Source: Rhizophlyctis rosea (taxonomy: Eukaryota > Chytridiomycota > Chytridiomycetes > Rhizophlyctidales > Rhizophlyctidaceae). From it: DNA of 64,000 nt. Shown here one piece after another: positions 54,597-64,000 of this stretch. The notes under the pieces were generated by a model. The model searched no databases. It saw only the letters and a list, made by a program, of their open reading frames with translations, and had not been told where the DNA came from. A program made the position numbers and the translations under genes. The stretch is taken from NCBI GenBank assembly GCA_027596075.1, contig JADGJC010000004.1, positions 147,562 to 211,561 of the forward strand, written 5' to 3'. Positions within the stretch are counted from its first letter, which is position 1. Every line of letters begins with the position of its first letter.

Positions 54597-56965
54597 CTAG
54601 CGGGAAATTTGCGTGAACGCCGCTTGCACCTGTTCCTTGAAAGGCAAAGCATGGGAGATCTTGCGCCCGGGGATAGAGATGGTCACCCGTCCTCCATCCT
54701 TGAGTACAGCAGAGCACCTGGAACATAATCATGAGTTGAGGCAACATGCGCGAATACAACTACAGCATCAAATCAACACACTTCAAGATTCCCTGGGATG
54801 TCACAACAGATCCCAACACCTTCGATTCTTTCATTGTCCAACCATTTTTCGGTCCTCCCAGTCCAAGTGCATTCGCTTCACTTTGGACGACAGCCAAACA
54901 AATCGAATGAACTTCCTTCAGTAACACATCCTTCAGATCGCTCAATTCCGTTCCGCCTCTTCTAATGCGGCTGATGGTTGATTCGACATGTAAGCGACCG
55001 TCGTGCGCCAGGGAACACCGGATGGTCCAACTGCAGTTGAGATATTGTTAAACCAAGGATCCTCGGGTCACGACCAAGCTGAAATTCACCACCGACCTGT
55101 CGAAAAGCAAAAACGTCCACACTGCTTCAACCTTACCACCCACTCGCTCACGCCGCAATGTCATATTCGTTGTCGCACGGACGCTCTGTTGTAACGACTG
55201 CGCGATCTTGTCAACCTGTCGCAATCTATCCATTTGCCTCTTTCGGCGAATCAAATCGGATGTAATTTTGGGCCGTTCTACCTCCCTGCCATAGGATACA
55301 CAAAAACATCAGCAATGAAACTTTGCGATCAAGCAATGGGACCATTGCGAAGACATACAATGTTGAGCCGGATGCTCGTCTCGTCACTTTGCTTAGCTCC
55401 GCCCGGTTCATCTTATGCAACTTTCGGAGCTCTGTCTGAGCCAGAACCTGCAGTATTGTACCATCATTTTCATACAAGTCCGTACTCTCTCCATTTCCGT
55501 CAGCGCTGGTGCTAAGCGCCTATATATGCTTCAGCCCATCTTGCACAATCGACATCAAACCAGCAATATGGCGACCAGTTACCTGTCGTTTGGTCAACTC
55601 AATTTCCAGCGAAGTGTTGTATGACGTGGGTAGTGCAATTGACTGTGGCAAGATGCGTGCATTCGTCACAAGCGAACTCTTGCCAGACAACTCCTTTGCG
55701 ATCTTTGGAACTCGACTTAGTCACCAATATAGGCGGACAAATTCAGATGGGTGAAAAGTTCAGATCTACCTCTCGAAACAACTCCAGCTCAAATGAAGTC
55801 GCACGTGCATTTGCCAGACTTGCGTTTGTTTCCCAAATGTCGGTATCTGTTAGTAGATAATTGAGCTTGGTGAATCCACTACACCCATTACTGCCAGACA
55901 GACCGTCAGGACGTTCCCACGAATCCCAAAAGTTGCTTTTCCTCTTCTTCGCTTGCAGACCGTCGTCCACACCGGCACAAGTGATGCGCACGCGCTTAGC
56001 ACCTCGAGGAACAGCTAATTCCACTTCCTTCTCCACATTTGCTTCGTCCTCAGTTCCGCCGGCGGAAGTGAGATCTCGGAAAACAAAAGCCGTCTGAGGA
56101 CCAACATACGTTGATCCAGCTGTTGCAGAGTCATAAATCAAGGAAATGATTGGACTGGGATCGCAATTTCGCATACCATGACGAAAGCCGTAATCAACAG
56201 ACAGCTGCCTAGGAGCTCCTGGCATCGTTCTTGATTGTAAGATCCAATTATACTGCCTCAACTTCAGCGCAAAGTCCTCGTAGAATCGCTCTTCCCTTGC
56301 ACGTGTTTTGAGCAGTTGGTCGGCAGACTTTTGCAGGTACTCTGCTACAGATTTCAATTGCTGACCAAGGATGGTTTGAGCACGTGCCAGGGGTTGGAGA
56401 ACGAAAGGAACAACGCACGTCAGTTTTACTGGTTATAGCATACAATATGGCATCAATCTGTTTGGCAGGAGGAGCCTCCGGTCGGTTGGGAACGTAAGCG
56501 GTCTTGAAGAATGCTTCGGCCGGCTTGAGGGTCCGGTTGCGCAATTGGCCGATGAGGTCCAAACTGATCATCACTTCCTCTAGTGCGAGACTGTTGCCAT
56601 AGGTGAGGATGGTTTGCCAAGATCTCCTCTTCAAAGGGGCCATACGTTACCTTGCACCACGTTGAATTGCATATATGGGATGTATCTGAGTGGAAATATC
56701 CGCTGCTTCCGCTTCAGCAACATCTTTCAACGGCTCCTGTGCTCCAAGGACGTGTGCTGCATTGCGCAATTTCTCTACATCGACGCGAGCCGCATTTTTG
56801 GTGAACTGTTCCTCAAAAGTTGGTTTGCTTGACTTTACTTCAGTGCCTAGTCAGTTTGTGAAGCGGACGGCGAGCACCCTACCTCACAAAAACTTCGTTC
56901 CCACTAGCGTCGATGTCATCCAGCGTCGGTTCATCTGCAAAGGCAAGCGATAGTGGGGCTGTCAT
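54597..56965 (-). CDS. MED17: Mediator complex subunit 17
   Basis: Head-module scaffold subunit of Mediator (yeast Srb4). The N-terminal exon from ATG 56965 reads MTAPLSLAFADEPTLDDIDA. It is followed by EEQFTKNAARVDVEKLRNAA, then SLALEEVMISLDLIGQLRNR, all in the order of MED17. The core exon has LKSVAEYLQKSADQLLKTRA, FALKLRQYNWILQSRTMP and LSVDYGFRHG. The last two match the family R..NW.L and DYGYR elements. The C-terminus is CSAVLKDGGRVTISIPG and QVQAAFTQISR, ending at the stop 54597-54599. About eight introns. The junction between the first two exons (56840-56895) is not resolved: no acceptor gives a clean phase, so either a small exon or an unusual splice site is missing from my model. Confidence 0.8.
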
Positions 56966-57383
56966 TCTTCGACCTGTGCAGATCGCTTTTCCCCTCAGCA
57001 GCCCGAGTGTTTGGAGATTTCGAGGGCAGAATTTGTGGAGAGGAGAGAAACACTGTTTGGAAGGGTTGGGAAAACAGGGAAACAGCCTTCAAACAGGTGG
57101 GAAACGCGAGCCAGGCTGCTGTGGAGTGGCGAAAACGTGGCTTCCAAGGGCATGTGGTCAAATTACATGTGCTATCTGACAACAATGCCATGCTGTTCAG
57201 AGCCACGACGAAACGATGATGTTTCGTATCTGAGCAAATTGGTGCCCTGATAGAACATGATAAGTTGGAAAAGGCAGGATCTGGCATGATGTGCGTACGA
57301 CCACCAGAATGATCCTGCACAGCAGAGGGCCGCATCTATCAAGACAAATATGCTACAAAAGCTTCGATATGAATCCCCTCCTA
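56966..57383. other. Spacer between MED17 and EMC2
   Basis: 418 bases: MED17 promoter and leader plus the EMC2 3' end. Nothing else recognised. Confidence 0.4.
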
Positions 57384-58301
57384 CTAATTTGCTTGCAACC
57401 AACTTTTGACTACAGTCGCCAACTCCGCCCCGCCTTTTCCCCCACCCTCATATAGTGCTGTCAGCCGATCCCCCGCCAACCGATGCAACGCTTCCAATGT
57501 TTCCGTGCTCGCCCTCTCCACCCCACTGGTATCCACGGCACTAACAGCTTTCGAACCCTTCCCTTTGAACTGGTCGCTACTACCTGCACTAATCAACGCC
57601 GCCGTTGCTGCTCTGAGTCCATACAAAGCCCTCACATGATCCCTACAAAGTTCCAACGCCGCACAATAGTACTTTACTGCCACCTCCGGCTTTCCCAGCG
57701 TCACCTGCACATCCGCGTACCGCACGTAATATAGGTGATTTTGTGGTTTGAGGAGCAGGAGCTCCTCGTAGCAGAACGCGGCTTGCTCGTACAAGTTTTC
57801 GGCGAGGTAGAGAGTGGCGAGGTGAGACCAACAGTCAGCGTCTTGCATATAGGTGTCGACATATGTCGCGAGACGCTCTATTGCTTCTGGACGGCGGTTG
57901 CGTTGGGTAAGGACGGCTACGAGGCGTTTCAGGATAGGAGCGTTGGTTTCATCGTCTTTGAGTGCGTCTTCGTAAATTCTGATTGCTTCGTCCCAGTCTC
58001 CTTCCGCCTCCTTCACCAAGCCGTATAATCGTTGTGTGCGGATGGACGTCTCAGGAGGGAATCGTTTGGAGATGGATTGGAAGAGGTTTTTGGCGGCTGG
58101 GAGGTTACCGATGTCGAGGGCGGCGGTGAAAGTTTGTTCGAGGATGGTGAAGCGTTCGACGTCGGGTAGGGAGGAGGCAAGGGCTTTGGTACCGAGAGCA
58201 TAGACTTCTCCCGGATTATAGTTGTTGTCGACTGCACCTTCACTGTCTGTCGCTCCAGTTCGGAACGACGCGAGGCGTTGACGGGCAGTAGATATTGACA
58301 T
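57384..58301 (-). CDS. EMC2: ER membrane protein complex subunit 2 (TPR protein)
   Basis: Cytosolic TPR subunit of the ER membrane insertase EMC. A single exon from ATG 58301 encodes about 305 residues: MSISTARQRLASFRTGATDS, PDVERFTILEQTFTAALDIG and FQSISKRFPPETSIRTQRLY open it. Consecutive TPRs follow (GDWDEAIRIYEDALKDDETN; RNRRPEAIERLATYVDTYMQ; DADCWSHLATLYLAENLYEQ; AAFCYEELLLLKPQNHLYYV). The block RYADVQVTLGKPEVAVKYYC is a family signature. An in-frame ATG 105 bases upstream would add a Thr/Pro-rich extension unlike the family, so the internal start is preferred. Sense-strand codons are C-ending first and G-ending later. It is divergent from DNAL4 with 206 bases between starts. Confidence 0.92.
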   Translation of the reverse strand: MSISTARQRLASFRTGATDSEGAVDNNYNPGEVYALGTKALASSLPDVERFTILEQTFTAALDIGNLPAAKNLFQSISKRFPPETSIRTQRLYGLVKEAEGDWDEAIRIYEDALKDDETNAPILKRLVAVLTQRNRRPEAIERLATYVDTYMQDADCWSHLATLYLAENLYEQAAFCYEELLLLKPQNHLYYVRYADVQVTLGKPEVAVKYYCAALELCRDHVRALYGLRAATAALISAGSSDQFKGKGSKAVSAVDTSGVERASTETLEALHRLAGDRLTALYEGGGKGGAELATVVKSWLQAN

Positions 58302-58507
58302 GTCTCCTGATATAGATCTGTGTTTAGCGATGGGAATGATGAGTTTTGGTGGGCACCCCACTCTTGTTGGTGTTGTGGTTGGGGTGGCGGTGCCGCAGCC
58401 AGTCACGTGAGAAGCTTACATAACAGGGTTCCCGTCAACTTCCCGTGAATTTCTCAGCTTCTCGCTCTTCTTACCCTCCATAAATCCAATCGATAACAAA
58501 AGCATTC
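58302..58507. promoter_or_regulatory. Short divergent promoter shared by EMC2 and DNAL4
   Basis: Only 206 bases separate the two ATGs; both genes must draw on this sequence. It has pyrimidine-rich leader sequence on the DNAL4 side and no TATA box. Confidence 0.5.
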
Positions 58508-59059
58508 ATGGCTGACGTAGGAAGTACCGCAAATCTAGCGGATAAGCCTGCTGCTGCGGCACCGGCACAAGGTGGAGGAGGAGGAGGGGACAAAGCCGAT
58601 GAGAAAACACGCAACTTCAATTACCCACTCGTGAAGGTAGTTCCCGCTTGCCCCAACGCCAGTCTGTTATTGACATCCACATTGTGCAGATTTGCGACAT
58701 GATGGAAGAGTTACGTGCGGAAGCTGTGGATTCGGTCGTGACAGCAGTTGAGAAGCACCCAGGAAACTATGAGGTAGGGATCTTCCATCTCTCATCTAAC
58801 AAGACCGCCATCTTGATTGTCCGACCCTCTCTTCAGGCGGCCGCCAAAAACATCAAGGAGCTGATGGATAAGCGGTGCGGAAGCTCATGGCATGCAGTAG
58901 TAGGCGAAGGGTACGGTTTTGAAGTAACTCATGAATTGCGAAATCTACTGTACATGTATTTCGGAGGCAATTTGGTGAGTTCCATGTTACGTTTGGCAGG
59001 ACTTGCCCACCATAAGCTGATGGCCAATATAGGGAATATTGGTTTGGAAGCAGTCATAA
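58508..59059 (+). CDS. DNAL4: Axonemal dynein light chain 4 (LC8-like)
   Basis: LC8-superfamily light chain of axonemal dynein. Four exons give 125 residues. After a Gly/Ala-rich start (PAAAAPAQGGGGGG) come NFNYPLVK, ICDMMEELRAEAVDSVVTAV, AAAKNIKELMDKRCGSSWHA, VVGEGYGFEVTHELRNLLYM and YFGGNLGILVWKQS. The ELMDKRCGSSWH...GEGYGFEVTHE...LLYMYFGG pattern is the DNAL4 form and differs from cytoplasmic LC8 (NPTWHCIVGRNFGSYVTHE). The last exon is nine codons with the stop, starting at the AG near 59032; a longer unspliced reading lacks the conserved VWK end. The gene is expected only in organisms with motile flagella. Confidence 0.95.
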
Positions 59060-59201
59060 AGTCCCATACATTGCAGACCCATCTCCCGCGTTGCGTCCAC
59101 CTCCCTCCCATTGCCTGCGCGCATGAACTCCTCTGTTTGACTGTGGATGGCTATCCGGTTTAGCTTCTATACTTACATTTGTACAATAGTGATACAATAA
59201 A

Positions 59202-60040
59202 TTAAAATACTTTCCCTTCCTTTCCCCATCTTCGCCATCTCTCGAGTTGATTAAGGAAAGGAACCGGGAATGGGGGCTCGTCCAGCTTTGGCTGCCACGT
59301 TATTTCACTAACTAGATTTGCAGGCGTGTCCATTGGACCAGCTGAAAGGATGGTATACGTGATCAGTACGGGCATCGAGGCTATCCGAAAATCAGCCAAT
59401 TGTTACCTTTCTGCTTTGCAAATTTCGATGGCGGTGAGGGTATCGGAATGAGGGTGTTCGACTCCACCAGTCGTTGCCAATCCACCCGCCTTTTGACCTG
59501 ATCATATTCTCTTACTAGTTTTACGGAGGTGGGGGCGCTGCGTGGAAGTCGAGCATCAGCGAACACGTCACTAACGTTTGCTCGTGATACGAAAGCACCC
59601 ACCCAGTGGTTGGATCAATTAGCCGAACACACTCGTAAGGTATGGTCGCTTCTCGAGAGACTTTGGCGCCTTTCAGTTGCTCGGGGTTCGGTTTTACGTG
59701 TTTGTAGTTCTGTCACAGCACGTAAGAAGCCGCCAGCACTTGTTCCTCGCAGGAAACGACTCACCATGTTCACATCTTTCACGACTACTCTATTTTCATG
59801 CTTTACAATTTCACGGACTTCTCCGCGTTTTCCAGATTCCGAGCCAAAGTTAACAACTTCCACCTGACCTCATATTCTTGAGTAAGTCCGCATATCGCCA
59901 TCCCAAAAGAAAATTCATACCGTATCACCAGGGTATATCATCCACTGGTGGAAAGGAATCCGTTTCTTAGGGTGCACTTTTGGCCACAGCCCGGTGGCCT
60001 GATGCATCATATTCATCCATTTCTGTTTTGGTTGTCTCAT
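59202..60040 (-). CDS. Mitochondrial ribosomal protein uL24m
   Basis: Large-subunit mitoribosomal protein of the L24 family (yeast Mrpl40). From ATG 60040 the first exon reads MRQPKQKWMNMMHQATGLWP and HPKKRIPFHQWMIYPGDT. The KOW motif spans the next junction: GDT, then VVNFGSESGKRGEVREIVKH and ENRVVVKDVNMV, the classic L24 signature (GDxVxVxSGxxKGxxGxV...NxVxVxGxN). Later exons read SVKLVREYDQVKRRVDWQRL and end PFLNQLERWRRWGKEGKVF. Length about 240 residues, longer than bacterial L24, as usual for mitochondria. Three introns. It is divergent from another probable mitoribosomal gene. Confidence 0.88.
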
Positions 60041-60469
60041 GGTGATTTTCGTTTATGGAAATTTATGTATGATATTGGGCAAGAAGATAGGATGACTGAA
60101 GGAAAGTGCCTATGAGTTATGGACCACGACAGTTGACATGCCACACAAGTTTCCCTCCCTACCTTTACTAGAATATTGACTGATCTACTGTCGGTCTCAA
60201 ATATCGTTTAGAGGCTGTTATTGAAAGAGACGATACAAATTTTGGGCATAATGATTGTTCTGATGATTGTATGAAATGGCTTGGATGTGATGCATGAGGG
60301 AATTGTGGGCTGAGCGTCTCAGCCTCGAAGCCACATCCATCTCACCGCACACCCAATTTCCGCATCGTCCAAACATTGCTCAAATGTTTCCTCAGGTTTT
60401 GCGGTGTTCATCGGCTGGCCTCTGAACCATACCCAACGTTCAAAATAGTCATATACACAAGTCCCGAAA
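60041..60469. promoter_or_regulatory. Divergent promoter region of uL24m and the mS38-like gene
   Basis: 429 bases between starts. An ATG at 60384 (MFPQVLRCSSAG, then stop) lies on the plus strand before the mS38-like gene and could be an alternative first exon or an upstream ORF. No TATA box. Confidence 0.4.
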
Positions 60470-61433
60470 ATGCTTTGGCGTGGGATGCGTGCACCGAAAC
60501 TCGGCTGGCCGTCTTCGATTCCAGTCAGCCGACGATCAGTGACTTCCTTTGCTGTACCTTCGAAGCCGCGTCAAATGAGCAGCCAGACCTCCGTTCAGAA
60601 GACGCAGGAGGTACCTCCACTGTTTCTTGGACCAAACCAGCTTGCGCAGAACGCTTTCTTTGCTATGCACCGACCACTAGCCCTCCCTGAGGCTAAATCT
60701 TCGGCTGGTGTACATTCATACCCGGTGATCGAACAGAACTTGGCGGGACTGCTGGCGACTCCTGTAACATCCAGCGAAGCAGCGGATGTAGGACCAGCAC
60801 AGTCTAGTGATGAATACATTGGTATGTTCCCAGCTTCTCGTTGCTTTTGATTGAAGCACGCTGATATGCTGATATCTTGCAGCTCAATACAACGACGAAT
60901 ATGCCAAACTTTTCAACAGTTTCACCTGCTTTGCTCCTCCCACCACCGCACACACAGATTCTTCACCTTACCTCCCTCACCCTACCGACTTTTCCATCCC
61001 ATCTTCAGCTTCGCATCCGTTCCAAACAACCCCCGCCACAATTAACCCCGAAGAAAACCCCGTCCTCTCCCAAATTCACGCCCAATTGCAAGCAATGGGC
61101 TTGCCCTCCACGCTAACACCTCCCCACCTCCCATCCACACCCATCGACTACGAGACGGATATTCTAAGTAGACTATTCAAGGGAGATCAGGGTAGCACAC
61201 CATCCACAGCAATAGGAGATCAGATGGAAGGAGTAGAGATTGCGCTGCCGCCCTCGAAGAACGAGGTGATGCAGGCGCGTACATTGGTACGCAAGTTCAA
61301 CATCATGAAGATTAGAAAGACGAAGATGAACATCCACAAGTGGAAGAAAAGAAGTAGGGCGGTACGGTATTCTACGCGGTATAACAAGTCGAGGAGGAAG
61401 CACCAAGGCCCGCAGAGGATCAAGCAGGAGTAG
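60470..61433 (+). CDS. mS38-like mitochondrial ribosomal protein (COX24/AURKAIP1 C-terminal domain)
   Basis: Two exons (60470-60821, 60883-61433) give about 300 residues. The N-terminus MLWRGMRAPKLGWPSSIPVS and RRSVTSFAVPSKPRQMSSQT is a strong mitochondrial presequence. The middle is Pro/Ser/Thr-rich. The C-terminus, VRKFNIMKIRKTKMNIHKWK followed by KRSRAVRYSTRY, fits the short basic domain of mS38/Cox24 (pattern RKRRxKMxKHKxxKxxKxxR). In yeast this protein is in the small mitoribosomal subunit and was first linked to COX1 mRNA. The fit is by motif and position at the C-terminus; start and identity are less certain. Its divergent neighbour is uL24m. Confidence 0.7.
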
Positions 61434-61719
61434 GCGTATTGTAGGTATAGTTGTAGGAATTGTGACGATGGTCCGACACAAAACGCATTCGCACAAAACG
61501 CAGCTCGTGTTAGGCTGTAGCATCTGTAAATTAATATACACTAGCTAGGAATCTGAATCCAGGTGCATGCCGTCTGTGCTTAGGTAATGATACCGAGTTT
61601 GAGATGATGTTGGGTGGCTGCACCTCAATGGCAACATTCTAACTTCGCATGATTGATTGTGCGTTTCACACGCAATATGGATTTACCTCTACAACGTATT
61701 ATTTATAGCATACACAAAA

Positions 61720-64000
61720 TCAAACGACACCCAAACTCAAAAGGTTCAAGTGCGTTTCGACCACCTAGAAATAGCGAAGTGTAAATAGATCAAGATTTAG
61801 AAGGATCCGAAGGGAAAATGAGCATGTTAACCTACCTCCAAAGCCTGCTTGACCTCTAAATGCCTCCTAGCCGCCTCCAGCCAATCCTTCGACAGCCGCT
61901 TTGGCCACCCCTTCAACTGATTTAGTTCCCGCGTCGCAGTCTCCAAATCCCCATCCTTAAGATAGAACTCCGCCCTCGCCAACACACTCTCCACATCATC
62001 CCCCGGCACCAACCCCTTCTTCTTGAACACAAACAGCGACATCACATTCGAGACCGCATACGACACCGGCCCGCCCCCACTCTCCGGCATCAACTGCACT
62101 CTCCGCACTACACTACTAAGCCCCTCAAACCGCTTCTCCAAATCAAACAGCGTAGGCACCCCATCGTTCGCCGTACTAGCAGGAATGGCCGACACAGCCG
62201 CCTCAACCAACCCAAAGTTCTGCCCCGCTCCCTCAAGAACCGCCAACTCCTTCGCGAACGAACCCTGATACGGCCTCTCCAACGCATCCTGCACCGCCTT
62301 CAACGCACTCCACAACCGATGCACCTTATAACTCCGATCAAGACTCTCCCCAGCGTCAATACTAATCTTTTCCAAGAACTTCAACTTCAAAGCCAAATGA
62401 TCCAACCGTGCCAATCGTCCCTGACGCTCCAAATCGACCTGCGTCTTGACCTCCTTCGTCCAATGACGTTCCAGCTCCTCCGCCTGTCGCCGCAAATCCG
62501 CATCCAACGTCGACCGGAACTCGGCAGCTTGTTCCGACAATTTGTTGGCCAGCTGCTCATTGTGCAACACAACAAGCATCCGCCTCTCGTCTTCAACCAG
62601 TTGGTCTGTCCGTTGCCCGAGATCTTTGGCTTGTTCATCCAGTGCGAGCTTGGTGGACTCTTCGTGGTCTTTCAGAGTTTCCCGGAACTTCGCTTCCTGA
62701 TGGCGTAGGGAATCGCGGATTAGGTCGGCATCTTCCACCTCGAGAGTGTTGAGGTATCCAACGATGACGGTGAGTTCGTTGGTGGCCTTGTCGTACGCAC
62801 TTTGCCGTTCGGCGGGGGCGGATGCGCGAAGATCGTCGAGGGTGGATTTGAGGGCGCTGATGGATTTGACGAGATTCAAGGATACGGGGCGTTGTGGGAG
62901 TTTGGCAACCAGGTCGTCTACGTTGCTGTCGAAAGCCGACACAGCGCTGGGCTCTTTCGTCGGTTTGGATTCAACTGTATGTTTGGCGGGCTGGGGAAGG
63001 AGGAGGGTATCTGTTTCGCCGGTTTGGATTACAACGGTATCGGATGTCTCAACGACGCCAGATTTAGGGACTGATTGGTCAGCCTTTTGATGCAACCGAC
63101 TCTGAGCTATGGCTGCCTCCTCCTTAATCTCCTCCACCACCTTCTTGGCCGAATCCTTGACCTTCCCAACGCCAGCCGCCAGTCCGGCACCGACAGCCCC
63201 CGCAACCGCGCCTGCCTTTCTTTCCAACCCTTCGACCTGCTCAGACGCCTTTCCGGCAACCTCTTTACTCTTCTCGCTAGCCTCCTGAGCCAAACCCTTC
63301 GCCTCAGCTGCCACCTTATCTGCGGTGGCTTCCGCTTTTACCTCCGTGACCTTTGCAGCAGTATCAGTCTTCTCCTTGATTTTCTGAAGACCTTCCCCTG
63401 CCTTCGCCTCTGCTTTCTCAAGTCCGGCTGCGACTTTGCCGGCCACCGCTTTTGCTTCCGTCTCCACCTTAGCTTCCGCCTTAACCAGCTTCTTCTGGCC
63501 CTCCGCAACTGCGACCTGCAACTTCCCTGCCCCTTCCTTAAATTCTGCTTCCACCTTCGCGGTTACTTCCTTTCCTTTAATTGCCGCATCGTGGGCTAGC
63601 GACTCAGCCTTCTCCACCGCCTTTCCAACAGCCGCTTTTCCCTTCTCCAACACACTTTCGGCAACGTGTTCCGCACTCACGACCGCTCCCTCTACCTTCT
63701 GCAGAGCCATTTCTGACTTGACAGCTGCCTCATGCGCACCCTCCTTGGCCTTAAGCTCAACCTTTTCTACCGCACGTTCCGCCTTGCTCTCAACCTCCTT
63801 TGCTTTGTCGGCCACCGCACGTTCAGCCTTCGCAGCAACTGGCTCCTTCCCGTCCTTCGCCACGTTCTTAGCCGTCACCACAATAGCCGCCGCTTCCGGA
63901 CCCGATACCTCCACAGCAGCACGGACACGGACCTTCTTAGGAGGAGCAGGCTCGCCAGTAAAAGTGCTTTTGACCGCTTCGTACTTCTCCTCTACACTAT
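61720..64000 (-). CDS. MIC60: MICOS subunit Mic60 (mitofilin), N-terminus beyond right edge
   Basis: Inner-membrane organiser of crista junctions. The C-terminal mitofilin domain is clear: EKISIDAGESLDRSYKVHRL, WSALKAVQDALERPYQGSFA, FDLEKRFEGLSSVVRRVQLM, AEFYLKDGDLETATRELNQL and KGWPKRLSKDWLEAARRHLE. A last intron (61765-61835) is inferred because unspliced RNA would stop at LEVG, whereas splicing gives QALEVVETHLNLLSLGVV, the usual amphipathic end. Upstream of a coiled coil (62.3-62.75 kb) is a run of about 250 residues built of Ala/Lys/Glu/Val 11-residue-like repeats (KAEAKVETEAKAVAGKVAAG and similar), much longer than the linker I expect. The right edge reads SVEEKYEAVKSTFTGEPAPP, so the presequence and transmembrane helix lie outside the window. 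Confidence 0.9.

Noticed and set aside
1..64000. Mobile elements, CRISPR arrays, rRNA or a biosynthetic gene cluster
   Set aside because: No transposase, reverse transcriptase, terminal repeats, spaced arrays, rRNA sequence or grouped core biosynthetic enzymes were seen; the MDR and SDR genes alone do not make a cluster.

Overview
The window is nuclear DNA from a fungus with a compact, intron-rich genome. Introns are about 45-75 bases, start GT and end AG, and often carry a CTAAC-type branch site. The gene set is plainly fungal/opisthokont: CDC16, IKS1, MED17, COG8, EMC2, MIC60, SNU13 and a molybdenum cofactor sulfurase. Three genes belong to motile cilia or flagella: DRC4/GAS8 (23844-25729), the axonemal dynein light chain DNAL4 (58508-59059) and profilin-4 (5518-6039). 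That mix points to a zoosporic (chytrid-like) fungus. The lineage is an inference; no rRNA is present to name it.

Left third (1-23.6 kb): the 3' part of CDC16/APC6; an orphan polytopic membrane protein; profilin-4 tail-to-tail with the Fe-S assembly WD40 protein CIAO1; a MIZ/SP-RING SUMO ligase; a small putative mitochondrial coiled-coil protein; ribosomal protein eS21; an MDR oxidoreductase; the IKS1-type kinase; an SDR; molybdenum cofactor sulfurase diverging from dephospho-CoA kinase. Middle (23.8-48.3 kb): DRC4 diverging from COG8; an RGS-type protein followed on the same strand by a polytopic membrane protein; a PPR-like protein diverging from a mitochondrial-carrier-like protein; a single-exon protein with a SHTW...TRAWCLYE module; an unexplained structured locus near 41.75-42.04 kb; a YIPF1-like Golgi protein diverging from the TFIIIC zinc-finger subunit; SNU13. 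Right part (48.8-64 kb): a second PPR protein diverging from a CHORD-CS co-chaperone; a mitochondrial EF-P; MED17; EMC2 diverging from DNAL4; uL24m diverging from an mS38-like protein; and most of MIC60, cut by the right edge.

Genes are packed 100-1000 bases apart, with many divergent pairs that probably share promoters. I see no transposon, rRNA, convincing tRNA or CRISPR array. Mitochondrial biogenesis is over-represented in the right part. The most unusual signal is compositional: at a dozen or more places the plus strand flips from C-rich to G-rich within about 30-150 bases, usually inside genes and whatever the gene's strand. Exon boundaries were read by eye from splice signals and reading frames. 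CDS coordinates span introns.
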